From Aquabacterium sp. (GTDB lineage Bacteria > Pseudomonadota > Gammaproteobacteria > Burkholderiales > Burkholderiaceae_C): 64,000 bases of DNA. This document shows, one piece after another, positions 43,224 to 52,290 of the stretch (its first letter is position 1; each line of letters opens with the position of its first letter). The position numbers were made by a program, and so were the translations under genes. The stretch covers positions 124,001 through 188,000 of the forward strand of contig JAURXM010000131.1 of NCBI GenBank assembly GCA_030654395.1, read 5' to 3'. Under the pieces are notes generated by a model. That model worked only from the letters and a program-made list of their open reading frames with translations. It was not told where the DNA came from and did not search any database.

Positions 43224-45983
43224 TCAAACCTCTTGCTTGCGGACCAGCACACGCGCCAGCCCCAAATACAGCAAACCGAAACCGATCAAGGCGCCATACA
43301 TCGGGATAAAGCTGTAGAAGCCCAAACCTTTGGTGAAGGCGCCCAAGCTGATCAACTGAAACCACGAAGCAGGAAAGCCCTTGCCAACCCACAGCGCCGA
43401 TCCGGTGAGTGTGGAGACGGGGTACAGCAGCCCCGAAAAATTGACCGATGGGATCAGGCAAATGATGGCCGAGGCAAAAGATGCGGCCACCTGCGATTGC
43501 AAAAAGGCCGATATCAACAAGCCCAATGCCGTGGTCGCAAACACGAAGGCCAGCGCCCCTAAGGCCAAGCTCAAGAAGTCGCCCTTGAGGGGCACCTGAA
43601 GCAAGACGATGCACAAAAATACCAGCAAGAGAAAGCTCATCATCGCCAAGGCGATATAGGGCAATTGCTTGCCCAGCAGAAACTGCCCCACACTGGCAGG
43701 CGAGGCGTACAGGTTGATGATGGAGCCCATTTCCTTTTCGCGCACAACGCCTAGCGCTGTCAGCATGGCCGGAATGATGATCAGGCAGAGCATCAGCAAA
43801 CCCGGCGTCGAGGCATAGATGCTGCGAAAGGATTGGTTGTATGAGAAGCGCGGCTCAAGGCTTGCGGGCAGTGTGGGTGGCGTCAAGCCCGGCTGCTCCC
43901 GGGCAAAGCGCATGGCGTGCTCCAGCACAATGCCTGTAGCGTAGCCCCGCACATTTTCTGCCGTAAAAGGCACCGATCCGTCGATGTAAAAAGCCACCTC
44001 CGGATGACGCCCGCCAATCAGATTGCGGCCATAGTTGGGTGGAATCTCGACCACCAGCGTCACATCCTTCGCACGCAAGATCGGATCAATATCAGCCATA
44101 TCACGCAGTGGTGCGTGTTGCTTGAAATAGCGCGAGCCATCAAAATGCTCGATCAACTGGCGGCTGTCGTAGCTTTGATCATGGTCGAGCACAGCGAACG
44201 CGACTTGCTCGATGTCAAAGGAAATACTCAACGCCGCCGTGATCAGCAAGATGCTGGGGCCCAGCAAGGCAAAGGTCAGGCGGATCGTGTCGCGCTTGAG
44301 CTCCATGGCCTCACGTCGGGCAAACGCCCACATCTTGGACAGCCACATCACCATGCCATCTGGCTGAGTCAGATGACTGTGGCCGATTGGGTCTGCTGCT
44401 GATGCGTCGTGCACCTGATTTGATGCGGCCTGTGCGGCATGCACCGTGTCATCGGCTGCTTCCAGATAGGCGATGAACGCAGACTCCAGCGTGTCGCTAT
44501 GCTGGTTGTCGCACAACACTTGAGGTAGTCCAACAGCGAGCACGCTACCGCGGTGCATCAGCGAGATGCGATCGCAACGCGCTGCTTCGTTCATGAAGTG
44601 GGTGGACACGAAGATGGTCACCTGATCCTCACGAGATAGCTTCACCAGCTGACGCCAAAACATATCGCGCGCAGCCGGGTCTACGCCCGAGGTCGGCTCA
44701 TCAAGGATCAGCACTTCTGGTCGATGCAAACAAGCTGCCGCCAGTTGCAGGCGCTGACGGATACCCAAAGACAGCGCCAAGGGCTTGGCGTCTGCATACT
44801 CAGACAGCTCAAAACGTTGCAAGCCATCGTGGACAGCCGTGTCAGCAGCCACGCCTTCGAGCCGATACAAATTGGCGTGCAGCGTCAGATTCTGGCGCAC
44901 GGTCAACTCTTCATACAACGAGAAGGCTTGCGACATGTAGCCCACTCGCATTCGGGTGCTCAAGTCCCGTGGATTAATCGGTTGCCCCAACAGCATGGCC
45001 GATCCCGAACTGATGTCCAGCAACCCTGTCAGCATCTTCATGGTCGTGGTCTTGCCACAGCCGTTGGAGCCTAGAAAGCCGAATATTTCGCCCCGCTCGA
45101 TGCGAAAGCTGACGTCGTTGACGGCGATGAAATCACCAAATCGGCGTGTCAGGCCTTTGGCCTCGATAGCAGGCGGGCCGTCCACCGGGATTCTGGGCGG
45201 AATGACCAAAGCATTGCCAGAGCCACGTTTATCAGGCGGCAGCAACGCGATATAGGCGGCCTCCAAGGTGCCAACGGGTGTGCGCGCCAGCACGGCCGAC
45301 GTCTGATCAAACACCAGCACACGGCCAGCATCCATGGCAACCAGGTACTCAAAGCGCTCAGCCTCTTCCATATAAGCCGTGGCGACAATCACGGTCATCC
45401 CTGGGCGCTCACGACGCAGCGTCTCAACCAGCGACCAAAACTGGCGCCGAGACAAAGGATCCACGCCCGTGGTGGGCTCATCCAAAATCAACAGATCGGG
45501 ATCGTGCACCAACGCGCAACACAAGCCCAGCTTTTGCTTCATACCACCAGAGAGCTTGCCAGCAGGTCGATCACGAAAGGGCGCCAGCCCCGTTGCATCG
45601 AGCAGCCGCTGAATGCGCGTGGCGCGCTCCGAAGCTTGCTGCCCGAACAGGCGAGCAAAAAAGTCGATATTCTCGACCACGGACAAGGTCGGGTACAGGT
45701 TGCGTCCCAAGCCCTGAGGCATGAAGGCCACCCGGGGTGACAAACTGGCACGGCTGCTTCCTGTGGCGATGTCCAGCCCCAGCACTTGAACCTGTCCGTG
45801 CTGGATGCGCTTGACCCCTGCAATGATGGACAGCAAGGTGGATTTACCCACGCCATCAGGCCCGACCAAGCCAATCGTCTTACCCAGAGGCAAGCTCAAA
45901 TGGACGTGATCCAAGGCGAGCTTATCGCCATAGTGGTGCCCCAAGTCGGTGATGGCAACAGCCTGTTGCATGAGTGCATTCAC
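43224..45983 (-). CDS. RbbA-like fused ABC exporter (two ATPase domains plus permease)
   Basis: A 919-residue protein with two ABC ATPase domains and a C-terminal ABC-2 permease. Walker A of domain 1 is GPDGVGKST (residues 41-49) with signature LSGGMKQKLGL; domain 2 has GSNGCGKTT and a degenerate signature LSLGIRQRLQLAA. Walker B sites read LLILDEPTTGVDP and LILDEPTSGVDP. The permease begins near residue 560 and carries VVREKEMGSIINLYASP. E. coli RbbA (YhiH) has the same layout and size. It overlaps the HlyD gene by 4 bp (ATGA). The substrate is unknown; drugs or lipophilic molecules are typical of the family. Confidence 0.92.
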   Translation of the reverse strand: MNALMQQAVAITDLGHHYGDKLALDHVHLSLPLGKTIGLVGPDGVGKSTLLSIIAGVKRIQHGQVQVLGLDIATGSSRASLSPRVAFMPQGLGRNLYPTLSVVENIDFFARLFGQQASERATRIQRLLDATGLAPFRDRPAGKLSGGMKQKLGLCCALVHDPDLLILDEPTTGVDPLSRRQFWSLVETLRRERPGMTVIVATAYMEEAERFEYLVAMDAGRVLVFDQTSAVLARTPVGTLEAAYIALLPPDKRGSGNALVIPPRIPVDGPPAIEAKGLTRRFGDFIAVNDVSFRIERGEIFGFLGSNGCGKTTTMKMLTGLLDISSGSAMLLGQPINPRDLSTRMRVGYMSQAFSLYEELTVRQNLTLHANLYRLEGVAADTAVHDGLQRFELSEYADAKPLALSLGIRQRLQLAAACLHRPEVLILDEPTSGVDPAARDMFWRQLVKLSREDQVTIFVSTHFMNEAARCDRISLMHRGSVLAVGLPQVLCDNQHSDTLESAFIAYLEAADDTVHAAQAASNQVHDASAADPIGHSHLTQPDGMVMWLSKMWAFARREAMELKRDTIRLTFALLGPSILLITAALSISFDIEQVAFAVLDHDQSYDSRQLIEHFDGSRYFKQHAPLRDMADIDPILRAKDVTLVVEIPPNYGRNLIGGRHPEVAFYIDGSVPFTAENVRGYATGIVLEHAMRFAREQPGLTPPTLPASLEPRFSYNQSFRSIYASTPGLLMLCLIIIPAMLTALGVVREKEMGSIINLYASPASVGQFLLGKQLPYIALAMMSFLLLVFLCIVLLQVPLKGDFLSLALGALAFVFATTALGLLISAFLQSQVAASFASAIICLIPSVNFSGLLYPVSTLTGSALWVGKGFPASWFQLISLGAFTKGLGFYSFIPMYGALIGFGLLYLGLARVLVRKQEV

Positions 45984-46978
45984 GGCTTGGCGGTATCAAG
46001 CGCTGGCAGCTTGACCGCCAGTGCCGCTGGCCAGGGTTTGTTCGTGTCGGCACGCACATAACCGTAGCCGGTCAAGCCCGCTTTAACGTAGGCGGCGTAC
46101 CGGTTGGCGATGTCCGTGGGCACCTTCAATTTGACGCGATAGACCAGCTTGTCACGCTCGGACGCGGTCTCGACGTACTTCGGAGTGAACTGGGCCTCAG
46201 CCGCGACAAAGGACACCTGCGCTGGAATGGTGTATTGCGGTGCCGCGTCCAGCACCACACGGGCCTCGTCACCCACTTGCAGTCGCCCCGCAATGGATGT
46301 GGGCAGGAACACCGTCATGTGCACGTTAGACGTGTCCAACAAGGTAGCTACCCGCCCCCCCGACGGTATCACCGACCCCGGCTCAACCACGCGGTACTCG
46401 ATACGGCCATTGACTGGTGCACGCAGCGACATGTCTGCAATGGCCACATCCAGTCGCGTCATCTGTGCTTGGGCTTCCGATCTGGCTGCTGTGGCCTCGC
46501 CTATGGCCGCGGTGGCCACCATCACACCAGCCTTCTCGCCATCGCGTTGCGCTTGACGGCGCTCCACCTCGGCGCCCGATACCAGCTCCTCTTGCCGCAG
46601 CCGATGTGTGTGATCAAGCTCCAGTTGCGCGATGCGGGCTTGCACCTTGCGCACTTCCGTTTCAGCCCCAGCGCGCAACATGGCTTGAGAAGCACGTTGA
46701 CGCCCTGCTTCCACCGCCGCACGTTGGGCCACCAGCTCGGTGCTGTCCTGCCGTGCAATCAAGGTACCGGCCTTGACCAAATCACCTTCATTGACAGGCA
46801 ACTCGATGATACGGCCCGGGTACTTGGCCGCGATCTCGATGCGCTCGACCTCTAGGCGGCCATTGGTGCGGATCAAACCGGCTGGAATGGGGTCGTGGTG
46901 CGTATTGACCCAATAAGCCAAGCCTGCTGCACAGCTCAAGGCGAGCAGAGACACGCCTGTGATGGTTTTGTGATTCAT
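45980..46978 (-). CDS. HlyD-family periplasmic adaptor, YhiI/YbhG-like
   Basis: A 332-residue membrane fusion protein. One N-terminal membrane anchor (about residues 7-24) leads to a lipoyl half-motif (GRIIELPVNEGDLVKAGTLIA), a long coiled-coil hairpin (about residues 85-170, rich in Ala, Gln, Arg, Glu), the second lipoyl half (LRAPVNGRIEYRVVEPGSV) and a beta-barrel domain. It would bridge the inner-membrane ABC parts to the NodT-type outer membrane factor of the same operon. It overlaps both neighbours by 4 bp. Confidence 0.92.
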   Translation of the reverse strand: MNHKTITGVSLLALSCAAGLAYWVNTHHDPIPAGLIRTNGRLEVERIEIAAKYPGRIIELPVNEGDLVKAGTLIARQDSTELVAQRAAVEAGRQRASQAMLRAGAETEVRKVQARIAQLELDHTHRLRQEELVSGAEVERRQAQRDGEKAGVMVATAAIGEATAARSEAQAQMTRLDVAIADMSLRAPVNGRIEYRVVEPGSVIPSGGRVATLLDTSNVHMTVFLPTSIAGRLQVGDEARVVLDAAPQYTIPAQVSFVAAEAQFTPKYVETASERDKLVYRVKLKVPTDIANRYAAYVKAGLTGYGYVRADTNKPWPAALAVKLPALDTAKP

Positions 46979-47661
46979 GATGGATAAGGTGTGTGAGCGA
47001 CACTGGCTAATTGAGCACGCAGGCTGGGTCCGATCACAGCAAGCAGTTGCTCAACACGTTCAGCTGTGATGGCGCTCCAATTCAGTCGCCGCATCAACAC
47101 GGACTCGGCCAGTCGCAAGCAGACAAACTGATGGACGACTACAAAGGCGAAGGCGCGTGCGCGGAAGTCATCCACAGGCAAGGCCATGATGCGCGCAACG
47201 ACCTCGGTCATGCAGACCTGTACGGGCTCCACAGCACGCGCGAAAATGCGATCAAACGCCACGCCATGCTCTGCCTGAGAGCGCAGGTAGAACTGAATCC
47301 AGCTGGCCGGCACCTTGTCCGCAAACAGCAATCGAGCCTGCGCCAGCAAGAAATTTGCAGCCAGGTCAATCAGTTCAGGTACGTAATTTGTCTGTGCCAC
47401 GTGCGTGCGAAAAGCATGCAACGGCGCACGCTGCTCGTTTTCAATAAAGCTGGCTAGATAGCCGCCAGCTTGCGCATGCAGTGCATCCTTTGATCCGAAG
47501 TAGTAGGCAATCGCCCCAAGGTTCACGGACGCAGCCTGGGCAATCATCCTTGTGGTGGTGGCTTCAAAGCCATGGCGACCGAACAAATCCAGCGCAGCCT
47601 TCAGCATGCGCTCACGGGCCACAGCGCCACGACCGGAATCTGCAGGACTGGGAAAAGGCAT
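46975..47661 (-). CDS. TetR-family regulator, CecR (YbiH)-like
   Basis: A 228-residue repressor, first gene of the exporter/PHA operon. The N-terminal helix-turn-helix spans about residues 15-60 (ALDLFGRHGFEATTTRMIAQ, LGAIAYYFGSKDALH). The C-terminal ligand domain (ARLLFADKVPASWIQFYLR) resembles the CecR/DUF1956 group; E. coli CecR controls the ybhGFSR ABC exporter operon, which agrees with the HlyD/ABC genes here. ATG 47661 is chosen over a TTG at 47670. It likely represses its own operon through the inverted repeat directly upstream. Confidence 0.87.
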   Translation of the reverse strand: MPFPSPADSGRGAVARERMLKAALDLFGRHGFEATTTRMIAQAASVNLGAIAYYFGSKDALHAQAGGYLASFIENEQRAPLHAFRTHVAQTNYVPELIDLAANFLLAQARLLFADKVPASWIQFYLRSQAEHGVAFDRIFARAVEPVQVCMTEVVARIMALPVDDFRARAFAFVVVHQFVCLRLAESVLMRRLNWSAITAERVEQLLAVIGPSLRAQLASVAHTPYPS

Positions 47662-47677
47662 GAAGGCCAATCAAATC

Positions 47678-47714
47678 AAAACTGAGTCAATCGTATGATT
47701 TAACGATTCAGTTT
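47678..47714 (-). promoter_or_regulatory. candidate TetR/CecR operator
   Basis: AAACTGA (47678-47684) and TCAGTTT (47708-47714) are exact inverse arms, with ATCGT (47690-47694) and ACGAT (47703-47707) as a second inner pair, all 17 to 53 bases before the regulator ATG. The left half has three to four extra bases between outer and inner arm. Confidence 0.45.
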
Positions 47715-47746
47715 GAATTGACAGGGATCAAGCTATGGGTGCGGCA

Positions 47747-49381
47747 TCAAGGCAGCCAGGCGTCTTTTTTCTTGGATTTTTTGCACAAAATCGTAGGGAA
47801 GCTCACCGGCAAAGTACGTGGATAGTCGCGACTGAAATGCAGCCCGCGGCTTTCTTGGCGAGACAAAGCAGAGCGCACGATCAGCTCGGCGCAATCAACC
47901 AAATTACGCAACTCCAGCAAGTCGCGGCTGACTCGGAAGGCGGCGTAATAGTCATCGATCTCGCTGCGCAGCAACTTGATCCGATGCAAGGCACGCTCCA
48001 AGCGGCGCGTCGTACGCACGATGCCCACGTAGTTCCACATCACCAAGCGCAGCTCGTCCCAGTTGTGGGCAATCACCACCTCTTCATCGGCATCGGTGAC
48101 TTGGCTCTCGTCCCACGATGGCACTTTAGGGGCCGCGATCGGGGCTTGTTCTTGGATGTTTTCTGCGCAGGTGCGACCCAACACCACACACTCCAAAAGC
48201 GAGTTGCTGGCCAGTCGGTTGGCCCCGTGCAAGCCGGTGTAGGTGGTCTCACCCACGGCGTACAAACCGGGCAAATCGGTTCGCCCATCCAGATCGGTGA
48301 CCACACCGCCGCAGGTGTAATGGGCCGCAGGCACAACAGGGATGGGTTGCGTCGCGATGTCAATACCTAAGGACAAGCAGCGTGCGTGTATGGTCGGAAA
48401 GTGGGACTTTAAGAAGGCCTCACCCAAGTGGGTGGCATCCAGCCAGACGTGGTCCACGCCGTGCTTTTTCATCTCAAAGTCAATCGCGCGGGCGACGATA
48501 TCGCGTGGTGCCAACTCGCCGCGCTCATCGTGGTCCTGCATGAAACGGGTACCGTCAGGCAAGCGCAAGATGCCGCCTTCGCCGCGCAAGGCCTCGGTGA
48601 TCAGGAAGCTGCGCTCTTGGGGGTGATACAGACAAGTCGGATGGAACTGGATGAACTCCATGTTGCCAACACGGCACCCCGCGCGCCAAGCCATGGCTAT
48701 GCCATCACCCGTTGACGTATCGGGGTTGGTCGTGTAGCGGTAGACCTTGCCAGCACCACCCGTGGCCAGCACCACGGCCGAAGCAGCCAAAGTCTCCACC
48801 CGGTGTGTGTCAATGTCCAGTGCGTAAACACCATGGCAGCGTGGCAACTCAATCGGGTCTTGCGAGGATTTTTTGAGATGCCGGTTGGTGATCAGGTCGA
48901 TCGCCATCCATTTCTCTCGCAGCACGATGTTGGGGTGCCGCTTGACCTCGTCCAACAACACGTCGTGAATGGCCTTGCCTGTGGCATCGGCTGCATGTGC
49001 AATGCGTCGGACGGCGTGGCCGCCTTCTCGGGTCAGGTGCAAACCCAAGGGGCCGTCAGGGTCTGGTGAAAACGGCACGCCACGCTCAACCAACCATTCG
49101 ACAGCCTTGGCGCTGCGCCGTGCGATGAACTCAGCTGTGCGCTCGTCGACCAAGCCTGCGCCCGCCTCTTGCGTATCTTTGACATGCGAGTCAATGCTGT
49201 CATCGTTGCCCAGCACGCCGACGATGCCACCTTGCGCCCATGCGGTAGCGCCCTCTTCCAATTGGCGCTTAGCCAGCACGATGACCGGCTGCGTTTGCGC
49301 CAGATGCAAGGCCACGGTCAAACCGGCTAAACCGGCCCCAATGATGACAACAGGCAAGGACGAATCAGACGCACCAGACAT
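47747..49381 (-). CDS. nadB: L-aspartate oxidase
   Basis: A 544-residue flavoenzyme that oxidises aspartate to iminoaspartate, the first step of NAD synthesis. FAD binding is shown by [17 protein letters not shown], with [12 protein letters not shown], the active-site segments [27 protein letters not shown] and [12 protein letters not shown], and the C-terminal helical domain ending in HFSRDYP. The frame is open to 49585, but [17 protein letters not shown] at 49381 is the proper start. It lies 40 bases after the AraC-type gene on the same strand and 85 bases before the exporter operon regulator, and is separate from nadA-nadC. Confidence 0.94.
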   Translation of the reverse strand: MSGASDSSLPVVIIGAGLAGLTVALHLAQTQPVIVLAKRQLEEGATAWAQGGIVGVLGNDDSIDSHVKDTQEAGAGLVDERTAEFIARRSAKAVEWLVERGVPFSPDPDGPLGLHLTREGGHAVRRIAHAADATGKAIHDVLLDEVKRHPNIVLREKWMAIDLITNRHLKKSSQDPIELPRCHGVYALDIDTHRVETLAASAVVLATGGAGKVYRYTTNPDTSTGDGIAMAWRAGCRVGNMEFIQFHPTCLYHPQERSFLITEALRGEGGILRLPDGTRFMQDHDERGELAPRDIVARAIDFEMKKHGVDHVWLDATHLGEAFLKSHFPTIHARCLSLGIDIATQPIPVVPAAHYTCGGVVTDLDGRTDLPGLYAVGETTYTGLHGANRLASNSLLECVVLGRTCAENIQEQAPIAAPKVPSWDESQVTDADEEVVIAHNWDELRLVMWNYVGIVRTTRRLERALHRIKLLRSEIDDYYAAFRVSRDLLELRNLVDCAELIVRSALSRQESRGLHFSRDYPRTLPVSFPTILCKKSKKKDAWLP

Positions 49382-49421
49382 AGATACTCGCAGGCCCGAA
49401 GGCAAAAGCTGAGTGCTGATT

Positions 49422-50453
49422 CTATCGACCGGATCGCATCCCAGACGGTGTCTGCCCAAAAACACGGCGAAAGGCTCTGCTGAAATTCCCCACATCAGTG
49501 AACCCGGCTTCATCCGCGATTTGTGAAATGAGCTTCGTTGTATTGAGCAACAGCGCTTTAGCGTGCTCGACCCGAACTTGCACATTCAGCGTTGAAAAGG
49601 ACGCGCCCTCTTCGTGCAAGCGCCGGCTTAAGGTTCTCGGGGACATCTGCAAGGCGCCAGCGACCGTGGTGACTTCACTGACGACTTTAGCCAATAAATC
49701 GGCTTGGATGACCTGCTTGGTCATTTGTGTAAACGGCATACTAGGTGCCAACGCATCTGCCTGCTGTGTCAGCAGGGATATCAGTGCGGCTTTAGAACCA
49801 GGACTGCTCATGCGCAAGGGGCGATCCAAAAACGCCTTAGGCATGACGATTTTGTCCTCACGGCAACCAAAATGCACGCACAGTGCCGACCGATCAGGGA
49901 TCGTCATCGGCACGCCTACTGGCTCGTGCCTAAAATAGAAGTTGCTCTGGGGCAAGGGCGCCTCAGCGAAGGCTTGAAAGTGCGCGTAGCTACCTAGAAC
50001 AAGTTCTGCCATCAAGGCATTGAGCTCGCCAAAGTCGGCTTGTCGCTCAAACGTCAAATGGGCTTGATCGTCCACGATGATCAACTTCACAGCAAAAGCG
50101 GGCATCACCACCGGCGAGAACTGAATCGCGTAGTTGAGCCCCTCACCCACGGTTTTGGCCACCATACCGAGCAAGCCGAGCGCACCATGGGCGGACACAG
50201 GCATGTACTTCAATATCTGCTCACTGACCGCGCGATCTGGGCTGCAGCGCTTGCTGACCTGAGACAACAGCGCAGCGAACTGCTCGCCGTTCATGAAGCC
50301 CGGCGGCACATCGTTGCCATAGCCTTCATCGGTCACGCCCAAATCGACCAGACACTGCGGCAGACGGGAGTAGGACCAGCCTTTGGATTTAAAAAAAGCC
50401 TCTCCAACCTCTCGGTACTGGACGGGAAACATCAGTGAACGCAGCGCAAGCAT
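49422..50453 (-). CDS. AraC-family transcriptional regulator
   Basis: A 343-residue regulator. The N-terminal part (about 1-200) resembles the arabinose-binding-type domain of OruR/ArgR-like AraC proteins ([24 protein letters not shown]). The C-terminal double helix-turn-helix has [20 protein letters not shown] and [25 protein letters not shown]. The ligand and targets are unknown; neighbours are nadB downstream and two secreted-protein genes upstream on the same strand. ATG 50453 is used; ATG 50432 is possible. Confidence 0.88.
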   Translation of the reverse strand: MLALRSLMFPVQYREVGEAFFKSKGWSYSRLPQCLVDLGVTDEGYGNDVPPGFMNGEQFAALLSQVSKRCSPDRAVSEQILKYMPVSAHGALGLLGMVAKTVGEGLNYAIQFSPVVMPAFAVKLIIVDDQAHLTFERQADFGELNALMAELVLGSYAHFQAFAEAPLPQSNFYFRHEPVGVPMTIPDRSALCVHFGCREDKIVMPKAFLDRPLRMSSPGSKAALISLLTQQADALAPSMPFTQMTKQVIQADLLAKVVSEVTTVAGALQMSPRTLSRRLHEEGASFSTLNVQVRVEHAKALLLNTTKLISQIADEAGFTDVGNFSRAFRRVFGQTPSGMRSGR

Positions 50454-50539
50454 GGTCTTAAAACAATGACGTTATGCAATAACGCGAGTTTGCCTGATCA
50501 GGGCCCACTCGCGTTGCTTCTTTCAAGGTTGGCCGGGCA

Positions 50540-51292
50540 TCAACGGCGACGCGCAGTCAAGCACAGACCAACCAAACCCAAGCCCATCAAAGCGTAGGTG
50601 CTGGGCTCAGGGATGGACGGTGTCGCTGTAACGGTCAAGCGCGATGTGATCGTGCCGTAGTCGGTGATGCCAGCAAACGCAGAAGTGCCCAGCGACAACA
50701 AACCCAAGGACTTCTTGATGCTGTCAAAAGCAGGCTGCGTCATCGTCAAACCAGAGAAGGTCGTCGTGTAGTTGCCAACCCCCGTGATAGGCAGGTCATC
50801 CGCGATGTTGGCCACGTTCCAGACGATGACGTCGTTGATGGTGCCAACGCCATTGCCGCCGATGAGGGTGGCGTGCACCACTTTGGCGCCACGGTCAATC
50901 CACAAATCGGACAAGGTCACGTACCCGCCACTTGAGACACTGCGCAAAGCAGGCGCGGTCTGGGTGGAGCCGCCGTGGCTGTAACCCCTGACAATACGGT
51001 TGGTGGTGTCATCCATGACCACAGAGCCCAAGGGTGCCATCACGGCGCCCTGCGAGTAGTACCCATCGGCATCCTTCTGGATATCACCGACAGCGCCGTT
51101 GAATGGGCTCAATTCGACTTTACCTGTGTCAAATGCACCCAGCAGGTCGGTGCTGAAGGAAATGGTGTCGCCACCATTGAATGTCAAACCTTTGTAAGTC
51201 CCACCAGCGTTGACCGTCACGGAGCCAGCATGGGCACACAGTGTCATGAACATGGAAGCCGCGATCACTGTTTTCTTGATATCGAATTTCAT
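50540..51292 (-). CDS. PEP-CTERM sorting domain-containing secreted protein
   Basis: A 250-residue exported protein: signal peptide ending at CAHA (about residue 22), a Gly/Thr/Ser-rich mature part, and the C-terminal sorting signal IPEPSTYALMGLGLVGLCL followed by ARRR. Such signals are cut by exosortase (XrtA) and belong to exopolysaccharide-linked surface proteins, which fits the locus at 24-30 kb; no exosortase gene is in the window. Two stretches (FSTDLLGAFDTGKVELSPF and LGLLSLGTSAFAGITDYGT) resemble parts of the neighbouring 224-residue secreted protein, so the two are likely paralogues. GGAG lies eight bases before the ATG. Confidence 0.85.
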   Translation of the reverse strand: MKFDIKKTVIAASMFMTLCAHAGSVTVNAGGTYKGLTFNGGDTISFSTDLLGAFDTGKVELSPFNGAVGDIQKDADGYYSQGAVMAPLGSVVMDDTTNRIVRGYSHGGSTQTAPALRSVSSGGYVTLSDLWIDRGAKVVHATLIGGNGVGTINDVIVWNVANIADDLPITGVGNYTTTFSGLTMTQPAFDSIKKSLGLLSLGTSAFAGITDYGTITSRLTVTATPSIPEPSTYALMGLGLVGLCLTARRR

Positions 51293-51378
51293 TGCAAAAC
51301 TCCTTTAGACATCGTCATTGAAAGTTGAAGAAAGCAGATACAGAAGGGCTATATCTGTTGGTATCCATGCTAAAAAAA

Positions 51379-51393
51379 ACAGGGTGCATGCCA
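51379..51393 (-). promoter_or_regulatory. possible sigma-54 (-24/-12) element upstream of the PEP-CTERM gene
   Basis: On the minus strand TGGCATG, four bases, then CTGT matches TGGCACG-N4-TTGC except for three positions, including GT in place of the -12 GC. It lies 87 bases before the ATG. PEP-CTERM genes in other betaproteobacteria depend on RpoN with PrsK/PrsR. Confidence 0.3.
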
Positions 51394-51544
51394 CGCCCAA
51401 TAGGGGCCGATAGAGACAAATCTTGGCGAGGAATGCCGCACACGATCTGAAAGCAGCCCCTTAAGCGAGGGGGCCGCCGAGGTGATCCACAAGGGATAAC
51501 ACCAAGGGCAGCCCCCGTGTGAAATCGGTCGCTGTCAGCCGCAA

Positions 51545-52219
51545 TCAGGGTGCGGGGACATACAACGTTGTCGATACAGGTTTGGCGCGTAGCTTGACGG
51601 CGATGTCTTGCGTCAAGGTCCCAAAGTCCACCCCACCCAAGACGCTGCGAGCAGCCTTAGCCAAGGACAAACCGGTCATGAACGACTCCACGGACTCAGG
51701 TGACAGGAACAGCTGATCAAGCACCTCATGGCCTGTGATCTTCAAGGGGAACTGGTATTTGATGCCCAACGGTGTAGCTGTGTGGAAGTTGTAGATCACT
51801 TGCTGTTTGGTCGTGGTGCCACCGGATGGCGTCACGTCTGCCAACACTTTTTTGGTGTCGTAATTCAGCGTGAAATTGGCCAGCGTCAGGCTCAGTGTGT
51901 TGCCTCGGTACACGCGGGTGAACTGCAGTGCAGACCCTTTGGCGTCCCCCTTGGCAATTTTCAAGGATGAACTGATGGTGATGGTCGTGATGGGCATGGC
52001 ATAGGATGCTTCGGAATTAGCGACAAGCGAAGCGTTGCCCAAAGCTGTGACGCTGACGCCTGTCACCGCCAAGGCATCAATGGATTCAGTTGAAAACGCC
52101 TGAACACAATCAGCAACCAAGAAATTAACAGGGATGACCAATGCCGCTTGGGCGCCTGTGCTGGCAGCAACAACGGCCGTGGCAAGGCTGAGTGATCTGA
52201 AGGCGTGAGAAGAAAACAT
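51545..52219 (-). CDS. secreted protein, probable paralogue of the PEP-CTERM protein without the anchor
   Basis: A 224-residue exported protein with a signal peptide ending at AQA (about residue 25) and a beta-rich, Thr/Ser-rich mature part. It ends TTLYVPAP with no PEP-CTERM helix. FSTESIDALAVTGVSVTAL and TGLSLAKAARSVLGGVDFGT align by eye with segments of the downstream PEP-CTERM protein, including the G-DYGT/DFGT pattern near the end. It may be the freely secreted partner of an anchored protein. GGAG lies seven bases before the ATG. Function not recognised. Confidence 0.7.
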   Translation of the reverse strand: MFSSHAFRSLSLATAVVAASTGAQAALVIPVNFLVADCVQAFSTESIDALAVTGVSVTALGNASLVANSEASYAMPITTITISSSLKIAKGDAKGSALQFTRVYRGNTLSLTLANFTLNYDTKKVLADVTPSGGTTTKQQVIYNFHTATPLGIKYQFPLKITGHEVLDQLFLSPESVESFMTGLSLAKAARSVLGGVDFGTLTQDIAVKLRAKPVSTTLYVPAP

Positions 52220-52254
52220 GTCAGTGCTCCGGTATCAAGGGTCGGCTTGCGACA

Positions 52255-52290
52255 TGCAAGACTGCAACCAAGCAGATGTGAGTGATCTGC
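52255..52290 (-). promoter_or_regulatory. possible sigma-54 element with adjacent inverted repeat
   Basis: On the minus strand TGGTTGC, four bases, TTGCA (52270-52255) keeps the invariant GG and GC at correct spacing for a -24/-12 promoter, 36 bases before the ATG. Directly upstream is GCAGAT-gtgagtg-ATCTGC (52272-52290), a possible activator site, although closer than usual for enhancer proteins. Confidence 0.35.

Noticed and set aside
45974..46855. 293-codon plus-strand open frame antisense to the HlyD gene
   Set aside because: The minus strand encodes a clear HlyD protein with both lipoyl halves and operon overlaps; the antisense product shows no domain.
51456..51474. GCCCC/GGGGC hairpin between the two secreted-protein genes
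   Set aside because: Only five base pairs and no T tract on either strand; not enough to call a terminator.
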